From Allofournierella_A excrementavium (GTDB lineage Bacteria > Bacillota > Clostridia > Oscillospirales > Ruminococcaceae), in NCBI GenBank assembly GCA_019120375.1, contig DWVE01000039.1, forward strand, positions 1-64,000: a DNA stretch of 64,000 nt. Reading direction: 5' to 3'. The position numbers were made by a program, and so were the translations under genes. Position 1 is the stretch's first letter. Each line of letters starts with the position of its first letter. The notes beneath the pieces are model-generated. The model had not been told where the DNA came from, made no database searches, and was given only the letters and a program-made list of their open reading frames with translations. Below are positions 16,522 to 24,309 of the stretch, one piece after another.

Positions 16522-17974
16522 AGTTTTCCTCACCACCGGGCAGATCGTTCACGTCAAAGGGATGGCTTGCCAGCCGCTGCCAGGGCATGCGCACAAGGCC
16601 GTCCCGCAGGGCGCTGCGGCCAAAGGGCACCAGCGGCGAGGTGTAGGGCACGCCGAAGGAGTGCATGCCGCAGATGCTCACCAGCATCAGAAAGAACATG
16701 GTCACCAGACCGAAGGGCCCGAACAGGCCGCCCGCCAGCACAAACAGCACTCGCAGGACCGTGGCGGGCTCATACAGTGACGGGATGACAAAAATGGAGA
16801 TGGTGGTCAGGGCCGCCACGATGAGCACCGGGGTGCTCATGATGCCCGCTTTGGTGGCCGCGTCTCCCACGATGAGCGCCGCCACAAGGCTCACCGAATG
16901 GCCGATGGGCTTGGGCAGGCGCAGGCCGGCCTCCCGGATGATCTCCAAAAGGACGATGACCAGCATCATCTCCATGAACAGCGGCAAAGGCGTGGCCGTC
17001 TCGGCGGCAGCCACCTTGTAAAGAAGCTCGGGCGGGAACAGTTCCGGGGTGTACTCTGCGATAGAGACGAACAGGCCCGGCAGAAGCACCGACAAAAAGA
17101 ACGCCGTATACTTGAGCAGCCGAACGGCGCTGGCGAAGTAGGCCTTGCCGGCATAATCGTCCAGGCTTTGGAAGTTTTCATTGAAGAAGTAAGGCACGAT
17201 CATCGCAAAGGGGCTTGCGTTCACCAGCACGATGATCTTGCCCTCGCATATCTTGGCGGCGGCGGTCACCGGGCGCTCGGTGTAGCCCACCTCCTGAAAG
17301 AAGCTGAAGCTGCCCCGCTGGAGATAGGGCGCGAGATACCCGCTGTCGAACAGCACCGGCAGGTCCACCGACTTGAGCTTTTTCTCGATGGCTTCGACAA
17401 ATTCCGGCTTTGCCAGCGTGCGGTCGTACAGCATGGCCACCTCGGTGCCGGTGCGCTTGCCCGCGGGGAAGATTTTTATGGTGAGCGATTCAGTGCGCAC
17501 CAGCCGCCGCACAAGGCTGACGTTGATGCGCACAAGGTCGCAGAATCCTTCCCGGGAGCCGCGGATGTCCCCTTCGCCGGAGGGCTCCTGCACCGAGCGG
17601 AACTGCATATTCTGGGTAGAAAGCACGACCGCTTTACAGCACCCGTCGATAAGCATCACGGTGGTGCCCGCGGTCAGCTGGGTGCGCAGGGCTTCAAAGT
17701 CCTCCACCGGCGCATTTTCTACCGGCAGGTCGGTCTGGTGCTGGATGTAGTTGAACAGGTCCTGGCCGTTTGCGGGCTCAAAATGGCTCTCGTTCAGCAT
17801 CGAGAGCATCACCACCCACAGCCGTTCCAGGGTGGAAAGCCCCTCAAAGAAGCACAAACAGCAAGGCACGCCCCGCACGTTGACGGGCTTTGCATACAGG
17901 TCGGCGGAGTTGCCAAACATCTCTTTCAGGTGGGCAACATTCGCATCCAGCGAATCGGTCAGGGGTCGCGGCAT
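16511..17974 (-). CDS. gerKA: Spore germinant receptor subunit, GerKA/GerAA type
   Basis: A subunit of the receptor, 487 aa. A soluble N-terminal half (about residues 1-260) is followed by five or so membrane segments (residues about 270-450), with family features such as NVRGVP, SLVRRLVRTESL, the GYLAPYLQ segment and GLRLPKPIGHSVSLVAALIVG (split here as two adjoining motifs). GAGGTGA precedes the ATG. It is divergent from the DUF421 gene across a 71-bp gap. Receptor operons of this type are made in the forespore under sigma-G in Bacillus; no such promoter could be assigned with confidence here. Confidence 0.93.
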   Translation of the reverse strand: MPRPLTDSLDANVAHLKEMFGNSADLYAKPVNVRGVPCCLCFFEGLSTLERLWVVMLSMLNESHFEPANGQDLFNYIQHQTDLPVENAPVEDFEALRTQLTAGTTVMLIDGCCKAVVLSTQNMQFRSVQEPSGEGDIRGSREGFCDLVRINVSLVRRLVRTESLTIKIFPAGKRTGTEVAMLYDRTLAKPEFVEAIEKKLKSVDLPVLFDSGYLAPYLQRGSFSFFQEVGYTERPVTAAAKICEGKIIVLVNASPFAMIVPYFFNENFQSLDDYAGKAYFASAVRLLKYTAFFLSVLLPGLFVSIAEYTPELFPPELLYKVAAAETATPLPLFMEMMLVIVLLEIIREAGLRLPKPIGHSVSLVAALIVGDAATKAGIMSTPVLIVAALTTISIFVIPSLYEPATVLRVLFVLAGGLFGPFGLVTMFFLMLVSICGMHSFGVPYTSPLVPFGRSALRDGLVRMPWQRLASHPFDVNDLPGGEENYES

Positions 17975-18045
17975 CGTTCTTCACCTCGCTGCTTAGTATG
18001 CCCCGCACCCGCCGGGTCAAAACCATTTGCCGGGAGGAGTTTTGT

Positions 18046-18723
18046 ATGCTGGTGCTCGTGCTTCGCACATTGATGATCTACCTGCTTATCGTGGCCGCCA
18101 TGCGGCTGATGGGCAAACGTCAGCTTGGAGAATTACAGCCCTCGGAGCTGGTGTCCACCATTCTCATTTCCAACCTCGCCTCCATCTCCATCGAATCCCC
18201 CGAGGTGCCGCTGGCGGCAAGCCTTGCGCCTGTCTGCCTGATCGTGGTGCTGGAGCTGTTTTCTTCGGCGTTGTGCTACATGAGCCCCACGGCGGCAAAA
18301 CTATTGTCCGGCACGCCGGTGGCGGTGATACGGGGCGGCAAGATCGACCAGAAGACCCTGCGGGAGCTGCGGTTCAGTGCCAGCGACCTGTTGGAGGCAC
18401 TGCGGGGCAAGGACATCTTCGACCCCTCGGAGGTCAACTACGCCCTGGTGGAGACCAACGGCACCCTGAGCGTGAGCCGGATGCCGCAGAAAGACACCCC
18501 CACCCGGGAGGACATGCAGGTGCCGCCGCCCGAAGCGCGAACGCCCATGGTGCCCCTTGTCATCGACGGGCGGGTACTGGCGGACAATCTGGCCTGGTGC
18601 GGCAGGAACGAAAAGTGGCTGGACAAGGTGCTGCACCAGAACAAATGCAGCCTGCGGCAGGTGCTTTTGCTGCTGGGGGACGATTCCGGGCAGGTGCAGC
18701 TGGTCAAAAAAGAGAGCCGCTGA
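18046..18723 (+). CDS. DUF421 (YetF-like) membrane protein
   Basis: 225 aa. Three N-terminal membrane segments (residues about 1-85) precede a cytoplasmic DUF421 domain containing MGKRQLGELQPSELV, LSGTPVAVIRGGKID, and LRELRFSASDLLEALRGKDIF. YetF/YrbG-family proteins in Bacillus are spore-associated or of unknown function. The ATG at 18046 follows GGGAGGAG; a longer upstream frame has no such signal. Followed 33 nt later by a DUF4363 gene, a pairing seen repeatedly in Clostridia, and divergent from gerKA, which makes a spore-related role plausible but unproven. Confidence 0.88.
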   Translation: MLVLVLRTLMIYLLIVAAMRLMGKRQLGELQPSELVSTILISNLASISIESPEVPLAASLAPVCLIVVLELFSSALCYMSPTAAKLLSGTPVAVIRGGKIDQKTLRELRFSASDLLEALRGKDIFDPSEVNYALVETNGTLSVSRMPQKDTPTREDMQVPPPEARTPMVPLVIDGRVLADNLAWCGRNEKWLDKVLHQNKCSLRQVLLLLGDDSGQVQLVKKESR

Positions 18724-18737
18724 AACCAGCGGCTCTC
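18712..18737 (+). terminator. Intercistronic hairpin over the DUF421 stop
   Basis: A 10-bp stem with a 6-nt loop overlaps the DUF421 stop codon. There is no T tract, so it is more likely an RNA-stability or partial-attenuation structure than a full terminator. Confidence 0.4.
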
Positions 18738-18756
18738 GGTCAGAAAGGATGATTGG

Positions 18757-19125
18757 ATGAAACGGGTGCGCGCAGCCTTCGGGCTGCTGGCTTTTCTTGC
18801 GGTGCTCATCGTGGCCAGCAGCATCCTGGTGAAGACCACCAACGACACGCTTTTGGATGACCTGGACCAAATTGGGGCTTTGAGCGCCGCCGGAGACTAT
18901 GAGGCGGCGCTGGAGGTAATAGAGGGGATGAACAGCTTTTTCTCCCGGCGGGAGCACTGGATGGCACTGTTCATCAAGCGGGACTATCTCAGCGGCATCG
19001 CCATGTGCCTGGGCGGGCTGTCGGCCTATGTTGGCCCGGATAATCAACAGGACCTGCAGAGCGAGCTTGGAAAGGCGCGCACGCAGATCCTGATGACGGG
19101 ACATTTATTTTTCAGTATGCTTTGA
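18757..19125 (+). CDS. DUF4363 family protein
   Basis: 122 aa with one N-terminal membrane anchor (residues about 7-25) and a helical remainder rich in acidic residues, with a tryptophan and hydrophobic clusters typical of DUF4363. Function unknown. AAAGGATGATT precedes the start, and the gene is cotranscribed with the DUF421 gene. Its 3' end overlaps the 3' end of nrdR, which is on the opposite strand, by 21 bp. Confidence 0.8.
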   Translation: MKRVRAAFGLLAFLAVLIVASSILVKTTNDTLLDDLDQIGALSAAGDYEAALEVIEGMNSFFSRREHWMALFIKRDYLSGIAMCLGGLSAYVGPDNQQDLQSELGKARTQILMTGHLFFSML

Positions 19126-19581
19126 GGAATGGCCGTTGAGCATGTCTTTCAGCTCGTCCATGAAGGTGTTGATGTCGCTGAACTGCCGGTAGACCGAGGC
19201 AAAGCGCACATAGGCAACTTCGTCGATTTTTTTCAGTTCGTCCATGGCGAGCTCGCCGATGTGCATGGAGGTGACCTCCCGCTCGTAGCTGTTCAGCAGC
19301 GTCTGCTCGATGCGGTCCACCGCGGCTTCCAGCGTCTGGTAGCTTACCTCCCGCTTTTCACTGGCGCGCAGCATGCCGCCCAGCAGCTTCTGACGGTCAA
19401 AGGCCTCGCGGGAGCGGTCCCGCTTGACCACCATCAGGGGCACGGTCTCCACGATCTCGTAGGTCGTGAAGCGCTTGGCGCAGCTCAGGCACTCCCGGCG
19501 GCGGCGAATTTTCTCTCCGTCCTCGGTGGGGCGGGAATCGATCACCTTGGAATCCAGTTCGCCGCAGTACGGACATTTCAT
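19105..19581 (-). CDS. nrdR: Transcriptional repressor NrdR
   Basis: 158 aa. Zinc ribbon with cysteines at residues 3, 6, 31 and 34 (MKCPYCG...CLSCAKRFTTYE), followed by an ATP-cone domain. NrdR senses dATP/ATP and represses ribonucleotide reductase operons by binding NrdR boxes. AAGGAGG precedes the ATG. No reductase gene lies in the window. A 6-5-6 inverted repeat in its upstream region may be an autoregulatory site. Confidence 0.97.
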   Translation of the reverse strand: MKCPYCGELDSKVIDSRPTEDGEKIRRRRECLSCAKRFTTYEIVETVPLMVVKRDRSREAFDRQKLLGGMLRASEKREVSYQTLEAAVDRIEQTLLNSYEREVTSMHIGELAMDELKKIDEVAYVRFASVYRQFSDINTFMDELKDMLNGHSSKHTEK

Positions 19582-19635
19582 GGCAGTTTCCTCCTTGGCT
19601 GGTGAGTGGGCGGTCGGAGCGCCGCCGTTGAATCA

Positions 19636-19652
19636 CTATACAAACAGTATAG
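19636..19652. promoter_or_regulatory. Inverted repeat upstream of nrdR
   Basis: CTATAC-N5-GTATAG. On the minus strand the repeat includes TATACT and TATAGT, either of which could be a -10. It resembles an NrdR box only loosely (those are contiguous 16-bp palindromes), so it is a candidate operator. Confidence 0.35.
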
Positions 19653-19678
19653 CATATTTTCCCGCAAAGAAAAGATTT

Positions 19679-20728
19679 TCAGCCAAAAATCCTGCTGTCC
19701 AGCTCTTCATAAAGCACTTTTGTGGCCGCTTCGTCTGCTCCGCTGAGCACCACGGTCTTCCCCTTCACCTGCATCACGATGCAGGCGTCGCAGCCGGTGT
19801 AGGCATAACGGGTGTAGGAGCCGAAGGCATCGTTGCGGAAAGAGCCCATGGAAAGGCGGGGCGAGCCGAACCCGTTGGTGCGGCTTCCGGCGGGGATGTC
19901 CTCGGCATATTCGATGCTCTCCACGTCGGCGTAGTCTATTTCGGCGTCAGACCAGTAGCTTGCTTCGATGTTCAGGGAAGTCTCCCCCACCGTGAAATGA
20001 ATATCTCCGGTGAAGAGAAGCACCGGCGTGCCCACCACGGCGACGGCCAAAATCGCAAGGACGATGCCCGTTACAACACGGTCCGCTTTCGATCTGAACA
20101 GGCACCCGCTCCAGCTGCCATCCCGGACCTGTTTGCGGTACAGCCAGTAGGAATAGACACAGGGCACCACCGCCAGAACAAGAATGGCCGCCATCATTCC
20201 TGCGACCATGGCGGCCCCGGGCAAAGGGCAGCACAACAGCAGCACAAGGCCGCCCACCACCCACACTTTACCGCCCAAGCGGTGGGTGCGGTTCCAGTTC
20301 TCCTCGTTGGCCAGCGTCCAGGGCAGACGGATGCCCAGTGTGGGGTTCTGCTTCATTTTGGGCATATAGTTGCCGATGACGAGGAACAGCAGCCCCAGGC
20401 TGGCGGGCACAAGACGCTCCCAGCCCAGCTCCACATCCAGCGCCACCGCCCAGGTGCCGGCGCAGTAAAACAGCGAAACGCAGGGCAGCAGCCAGTAGAC
20501 CAGTTCCAGTGCCTTTTTGCTCTGGCCGTTCTGCCGGTTCGTGTGAAAGGTGAGCAGCAGGCACAGCCAATAGGTCGCCAGCATTGCGGCGGGCATCCCC
20601 AGGCAGAAGGCCAGCTTTGCGGGGCCGCTTTCGCCGGGCAGCCGCTCCCACAGCCCGATGCCCGCCAGCGCAGGCAGCAAAATGAGCGCGGAGCCGGCCA
20701 AGGCCTTGCGTTTATTCAAGAGTTTCAT
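19679..20728 (-). CDS. SdpI-family membrane protein with DUF1648-like N-terminus
   Basis: 349 aa with about six membrane segments. The core GNYMPKMKQNPTLGIRLPW and EENWNRTHRLGGK is the SdpI signature; the C-terminal 100 residues form a PH-like domain with segments DAEIDYADVESIEYAED and ending in a short hydrophilic tail. In Bacillus SdpI gives immunity to the cannibalism toxin SdpC and sequesters the repressor SdpR. The start overlaps the upstream ArsR-type gene by 17 nt, reproducing the sdpR-sdpI arrangement, but no toxin gene is nearby. Confidence 0.85.
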   Translation of the reverse strand: MKLLNKRKALAGSALILLPALAGIGLWERLPGESGPAKLAFCLGMPAAMLATYWLCLLLTFHTNRQNGQSKKALELVYWLLPCVSLFYCAGTWAVALDVELGWERLVPASLGLLFLVIGNYMPKMKQNPTLGIRLPWTLANEENWNRTHRLGGKVWVVGGLVLLLCCPLPGAAMVAGMMAAILVLAVVPCVYSYWLYRKQVRDGSWSGCLFRSKADRVVTGIVLAILAVAVVGTPVLLFTGDIHFTVGETSLNIEASYWSDAEIDYADVESIEYAEDIPAGSRTNGFGSPRLSMGSFRNDAFGSYTRYAYTGCDACIVMQVKGKTVVLSGADEAATKVLYEELDSRIFG

Positions 20729-20996
20729 CGTTCTCCTCCCCTTTCAGCGTGGTGAGCCAGAGAAGGATCTCCTCCAGCACCGACGCGTTCAGCTCGTAAT
20801 AGATATACTTTCCTTCCCGCCGGTCCCGCACAAGGTCGGCCTCTTTCAGCACCGAGAGATGGCGGGAGACGGCCGCCGCCGACACCGGGAACCGTTCCGC
20901 GATCTGCCCTGCCGTCAGCGGGCCGGCCCGCAGCAGCGTCAGTATCTCCCGGCGGGTGGGGTCGGCGAGGGCTCGAAGCGTGTCTTGCATCGCCAT
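20712..20996 (-). CDS. ArsR-family repressor (SdpR-like)
   Basis: 94-aa winged helix repressor: LADPTRREILTLL, recognition helix VSAAAVSRHLSVLKEADLV, and wing RREGKYIYYELN. It lacks the cysteine metal site of ArsR/SmtB, which fits the SdpR subgroup. GAGGTG precedes the ATG; a second ATG two codons later is possible. It has a near-consensus promoter and an 18-bp palindrome immediately downstream of the -10, so autorepression together with the sdpI-like gene is likely. Confidence 0.9.
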   Translation of the reverse strand: MAMQDTLRALADPTRREILTLLRAGPLTAGQIAERFPVSAAAVSRHLSVLKEADLVRDRREGKYIYYELNASVLEEILLWLTTLKGEENDETLE

Positions 20997-21015
20997 GGCG
21001 TCACCTCATTTAACA

Positions 21016-21033
21016 TTTAACTTAATTGTTAAA
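21016..21033. promoter_or_regulatory. Palindromic operator of the sdpRI-like pair
   Basis: TTTAAC-TTAATT-GTTAAA is an inverted repeat with 6-bp perfect arms lying over the expected transcription start, 3 nt after the -10 and ahead of the Shine-Dalgarno sequence. Position and AT-rich sequence fit an ArsR-family operator. Confidence 0.65.
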
Positions 21034-21036
21034 CGT

Positions 21037-21065
21037 AATATAGCACTGCCCTCTCGCCTTGTCAA
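21037..21065 (-). promoter_or_regulatory. Promoter of the sdpRI-like pair
   Basis: TTGACA (21060-21065), 17-nt spacer, TATATT (21037-21042). Confidence 0.8.
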
Positions 21066-21073
21066 TGGGGGTG

Positions 21074-21115
21074 AGACAAAAAGGGCCGCCCTCCTTTCGG
21101 AGAGCGGCCCTTTGA
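21074..21115 (-). terminator. Terminator of the aminotransferase gene
   Basis: A long stem (AAAGGGCCGC and its complement with an inner CTCC/GGAG) followed on the minus strand by TTTTTGTC. Confidence 0.8.
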
Positions 21116-21124
21116 GGCGCGGAT

Positions 21125-22411
21125 TTATTTGGTCAGCAGTTTTTCCAGCGTGGCGATGCGCACGCAGATGCACAGCAGCGTCGCGGCCTGCTCCAGCTCT
21201 GCAAGGCTGGGATAGGTGGGCGCGATGCGCAGGTGATGGTCGTGGGGGTCGATGCCGTAGGGGTAGGCAGCGCCCGCGGGGGTCAGCACAACGCCCGCCT
21301 GCTTGCACAGTTCCACCGTGCGCTTGGCGCAGCCGTCCATCACGTAAAGGCTCAGGAAATAGCCGCCCTTGGGGTCGGTCCAGTGGGCGATGCCGGGGCA
21401 GCTGCCCAGATCGCGGGTGAAGATCTCCTTCACCAAGTCGAACTTCGGCGCGATGATGGCCCGGTGCTTTGCCATGTGCTCCAGAACGCCCTTGCGGTCC
21501 TTTAAAAAGCGCACGTGACGCAGCTGGTTCATCTTGTCGTAGCTGATGATCATGGAGCTCATATTCTTCAGGATGTGCTCCACGCTCTTGCGGCTGGTGG
21601 CCACGGCGGCAACGCCCGCGCCGGGGAAGGTCATTTTACTGGTGGAGCAGAACATCATCGCCCGGTCGGGATGGCCGGCTTTGGCGCACTCGTCCAGGAT
21701 GGGCAGCACCTCATACACCTCGTCGGTGAGGGTGTGCACACAGTAGGCGTCGTCCCAGAAGATCTTGAAGTCCGGCGCGGCGGTCTCCATGGCGGCCAGA
21801 CGGCGCACGGTGTCGTCGCTGTAAGAATAGCCGTCCGGATTGGAGTACACCGGCACGCACCAGATGCCCTTGACGCTGTCGTCGTCCTTCACAAGGCGCT
21901 CCACCACGTCCATGTCGGGGCCGGTCTCCAGCATGGGCACCGGGATCAGCTGAAAGCCGAAGTACTCGGTGACCTTGAAGTGACGGTCATAACCGGGGGT
22001 CGGGCAGAGGAACTTGATGTTGGTGCAGAAGCGCCAGGGGCGGATGGAGTCCACAAAGCCCGCACGCCAGCCCAGGTCGATGAGATAATACATGGTGGAC
22101 AGCGCGGAGTTGCCGCACACCAGCACCTGCTCGGGGCTGGGCACACGCATCACGTCGGCGAAGAAGCGCCGCGCCTCGGGAATGCCCTCCAGATAACCGT
22201 AGTTCCGGGTGTCCACACCGTTCTCGCCGATGTAGTTCTCCAGCTTCATCATGTCGGCGGAAAGGTCCAGCTGCTCCGGGCAGGGCTTGCCGCGGGACAT
22301 ATCCAGCTTCAGGCCTTTCTGCTTGAACGCTTCATACTTGCTCTGCTGGAAGCCGAGTTCTGCCTCCAGCGCGGCCCGGTCCATGGAACCGTACTCCTTC
22401 ATTGCATCCAT
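21125..22411 (-). CDS. Type Ic aspartate aminotransferase-like PLP enzyme
   Basis: 428-aa fold-type I aminotransferase of the AspT subgroup (Asp_aminotransf family), longer than classical AspC. Seen are LDMSRGKPCPEQLDLS, NYGYLEGIPEARRF, the substrate region GIWCVPVYSNPDG, the PLP-binding aspartate in FKIFWDDAYCVH, and the Schiff-base lysine in FCSTSKMTFPGAG. The C-terminal arginine lies in DHHLRIAPTYPS. Probably interconverts aspartate and oxaloacetate. Two starts are possible: 22411 (Shine-Dalgarno very close) or ATG at 22402 with GAGGGG about 10 nt ahead; I kept the longer. Confidence 0.9.
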   Translation of the reverse strand: MDAMKEYGSMDRAALEAELGFQQSKYEAFKQKGLKLDMSRGKPCPEQLDLSADMMKLENYIGENGVDTRNYGYLEGIPEARRFFADVMRVPSPEQVLVCGNSALSTMYYLIDLGWRAGFVDSIRPWRFCTNIKFLCPTPGYDRHFKVTEYFGFQLIPVPMLETGPDMDVVERLVKDDDSVKGIWCVPVYSNPDGYSYSDDTVRRLAAMETAAPDFKIFWDDAYCVHTLTDEVYEVLPILDECAKAGHPDRAMMFCSTSKMTFPGAGVAAVATSRKSVEHILKNMSSMIISYDKMNQLRHVRFLKDRKGVLEHMAKHRAIIAPKFDLVKEIFTRDLGSCPGIAHWTDPKGGYFLSLYVMDGCAKRTVELCKQAGVVLTPAGAAYPYGIDPHDHHLRIAPTYPSLAELEQAATLLCICVRIATLEKLLTK

Positions 22412-22519
22412 TCCCCTCTTAAATTATATTCCACTTTATGCGTCTGCCGGGCTGTCTGCTCACACCGCACCGCGGCCTTTCCCCTGCCGCGCAGCCCGGC
22501 TGCCAAAGCGTATGCGGAT

Positions 22520-22548
22520 ATTATAGTACAATTTCTTTTGGGAAACAA
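22520..22548 (-). promoter_or_regulatory. Candidate aminotransferase promoter
   Basis: TTGTTT (22543-22548), 17-nt spacer, TATAAT (22520-22525). A second TATAAT at 22423-22428 has no good -35. The rest of 22412-22649 holds the uraA terminator and nothing else recognised. Confidence 0.6.
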
Positions 22549-22599
22549 GCATTTCGCGCCCCTTTTGCAGGTACGAAAGCGCCAAACGAACATGAAACA

Positions 22600-22622
22600 G
22601 CCCCGCCGGACGGCGGGGCTGG
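22600..22622 (-). terminator. Terminator hairpin of uraA
   Basis: AGCCCCGCCG with its complement forms a 10-bp GC stem. On the minus strand it is followed by GTTTCATGTT, a poor T tract. Confidence 0.6.
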
Positions 22623-22649
22623 CTTGCTTTTGGGAAGTGAGGCTCGGGC

Positions 22650-23969
22650 TCACACCTGCATGTTCATGGGGTTCTCGGCAGTCTCGGTGTCCACCTTGTC
22701 GAACTGATAGTCGTTGCCAGGCAGGATGGCGTTCAGCAGGATGCCCATGATGGCTGCGATGGCCAGGCCGGACAGGGTGATGCTCACACCGGCCACCTGG
22801 AAGGTCAGGCCGCCCAGGCTGTTGAAGCCCAGAGCGCTCACCAGGATGACTGCGGCGATGATGAGGTTGCGGCTGTTGGTGAAGTCGACCTGGTTCTCGA
22901 CCACGTTGCGCACACCGATGGCGCTGATCATGCCGTAGAGGATGAAGGAGACGCCGCCGATGATGGCGGTGGGCACGGTGTTGATGACCGCGTCAAACTT
23001 GGGGCTGAAGCTCATCAGAATGGCGAACAGAGCGGCGATGCGCATCACGCGGGGGTCGTAGATCTTGGTCAGGGCCAGCACGCCGGTGTTCTCGCCGTAG
23101 GTGGTGTTGGCAGGGCCGCCCAGTAAGCCGGCCATGCTGGTGGCCAGACCGTCGCCCAGCAGGGTCTTGTTCAGGCCGGGCTCGCGGATGTAGTTCTTGC
23201 CGGTGGTGGCGCTGATGGCGGCGATGTCGCCGATGTGCTCCATCATGGTGGCCAGAGCGATGGGCATGATGGTCAGGATGGCGGAGATGTCAAACTTGGC
23301 CAGGGCGCTGGTGTGCACGGGGATGCCGAACCAGTCGGCCTGGGCGATGGGCGCAAAGTCCACCGCGCCGGTGACCAGAGCCACAACGTAGGACACAAGC
23401 ACGCCCAGCAGGATGGGCAGGATCTTGACCATGCCCTTGCCCCAGATGTTGCAGACCACAACGGTGCCCAGGGCCACGAAGGCCAGCAGCCAGTTGGTGG
23501 CGCAGTTGGTGATGGCGCTGGGGGCCAGGATCAGGCCGATGGCGATGATGATGGGGCCGGTCACAACGGGCGGGAAGAAGCGCATGATGCGGCCGATGCC
23601 GAACACAGTGATGAGCAGGCTCATCACCAGATAGACAAGACCCGCGAACACAACGCCGCCGCAGGCGTAAGGCAGCATCTCGGTGTTGGGGGTGCCGTCG
23701 GCGGCCATGGGAGCCACGATGGCGAAACCGCCCAGGAAGGCGAAGGACGAACCCAGGAAAGCGGGGACCTTGCCTTTGGTGATCAGGTGGAACAGCAGGG
23801 TGCCCAGGCCCGCGCACAGCAGCGTGGTGGACACATTCAGGCCGGTCAGCAGCGGCACCAGAACGGTCGCGCCGAACATGGCGAAGGTGTGCTGCACGCC
23901 CAGGATGATCATCTTGGGCACGCCCAGCTGGCGGGCGTCAAAAATGCCCTCGTTCACTTTCTCATTCAT
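22650..23969 (-). CDS. uraA: Uracil permease, NCS2 family
   Basis: Proton-coupled uracil (or xanthine) uptake across the cytoplasmic membrane; 439 aa with the 12-14 segments of NCS2. Visible family landmarks are QHTFAMFGATVLVPLLTGL in TM1, VPAFLGSSFAFLGG, MPIALATMMEHIGD with the substrate-coordinating glutamate, and GGPANTTYGENTGVLALT with the second. The ending of the second glutamate region (NTTYGEN) favours UraA over purine permeases. GAGGAGG precedes the ATG. The 5' leader carries an attenuator with an apparent leader peptide, so expression probably responds to pyrimidine supply. Confidence 0.95.
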   Translation of the reverse strand: MNEKVNEGIFDARQLGVPKMIILGVQHTFAMFGATVLVPLLTGLNVSTTLLCAGLGTLLFHLITKGKVPAFLGSSFAFLGGFAIVAPMAADGTPNTEMLPYACGGVVFAGLVYLVMSLLITVFGIGRIMRFFPPVVTGPIIIAIGLILAPSAITNCATNWLLAFVALGTVVVCNIWGKGMVKILPILLGVLVSYVVALVTGAVDFAPIAQADWFGIPVHTSALAKFDISAILTIMPIALATMMEHIGDIAAISATTGKNYIREPGLNKTLLGDGLATSMAGLLGGPANTTYGENTGVLALTKIYDPRVMRIAALFAILMSFSPKFDAVINTVPTAIIGGVSFILYGMISAIGVRNVVENQVDFTNSRNLIIAAVILVSALGFNSLGGLTFQVAGVSITLSGLAIAAIMGILLNAILPGNDYQFDKVDTETAENPMNMQV

Positions 23970-24006
23970 CTACATTTTCCTCCTCTTGCTCTTTGCTGCC
24001 CTATTC

Positions 24007-24033
24007 TAAAAGCCTGCGGGAGACCCGCCGGCG
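24007..24033 (-). terminator. Second, weaker hairpin in the uraA leader
   Basis: GCCGGCGGG-TCT-CCCGCAGGC (one G-A mismatch) is followed on the minus strand by TTTTAG. It lies between the main attenuator and uraA and may be a back-up terminator or simply hinder read-through. Confidence 0.4.
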
Positions 24034-24045
24034 CATAGAAAGCTC

Positions 24046-24085
24046 AAAAAAAGAGGCATTGGTGTTAAAACACCAATGCCTCTTT
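24046..24085 (-). promoter_or_regulatory. Attenuator terminator upstream of uraA
   Basis: A 15-16 bp stem (24050-24065 with 24070-24085) and seven T on the minus strand, about 80 nt before the uraA start and about 90 nt after the transcription start. It is the strongest hairpin in the leader. The RNA before it has several U runs and the small open frame ends inside the loop. No PyrR-binding loop consensus was found. Confidence 0.85.
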
Positions 24086-24154
24086 GAAAACTGGAAACAA
24101 AACCGGCGAAAAAGCCAGCAGCTCACTCTTCAGAAACGATTTTTTCATCCGCAT
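24065..24154 (-). CDS. Putative 29-residue uraA leader peptide
   Basis: Open frame ATG-CGG-ATG-AAA-AAA ... ending TTG-GTG-TTT-TAA, 29 codons plus stop. GAAGGGGGCGG lies 8 nt before the ATG and the transcription start should be only about 23 nt upstream. Five Phe and five Leu codons reflect the U-rich RNA. The stop codon is in the terminator loop, so a ribosome reaching it would cover the 5' arm and block termination. This reproduces the geometry of the pyrBI leader of enteric bacteria, where RNA polymerase pauses at U runs when UTP is low. No homologue is known to me; coding status is inference. Confidence 0.55.
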   Translation of the reverse strand: MRMKKSFLKSELLAFSPVLFPVFKEALVF

Positions 24155-24183
24155 GTCTGCCGCCCCCTTCGCAAATTTTTTAC

Positions 24184-24212
24184 ATTATAGCAATTTCATT
24201 TACAAAATGCAA
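24184..24212 (-). promoter_or_regulatory. uraA promoter
   Basis: TTGCAT (24207-24212), 17-nt spacer, TATAAT (24184-24189) with an upstream TGC (extended -10-like). Confidence 0.8.
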
Positions 24213-24267
24213 GCCTCTTTTTTATGGAATTTTGCGGGAGGGGCAGATGCTGCCATGATGGGTTCTG

Positions 24268-24309
24268 TTAAAAGAAAAGCGCCGAAGCAAACCGAGGTTT
24301 GCTCCGGCG
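24268..24309 (-). terminator. Terminator of tRNA-Leu
   Basis: GCCGGAGCAAACC and GGTTTGCTTCGGC arms with one mismatch, followed on the minus strand by GCTTTTCTTTTAAC. Confidence 0.75.
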
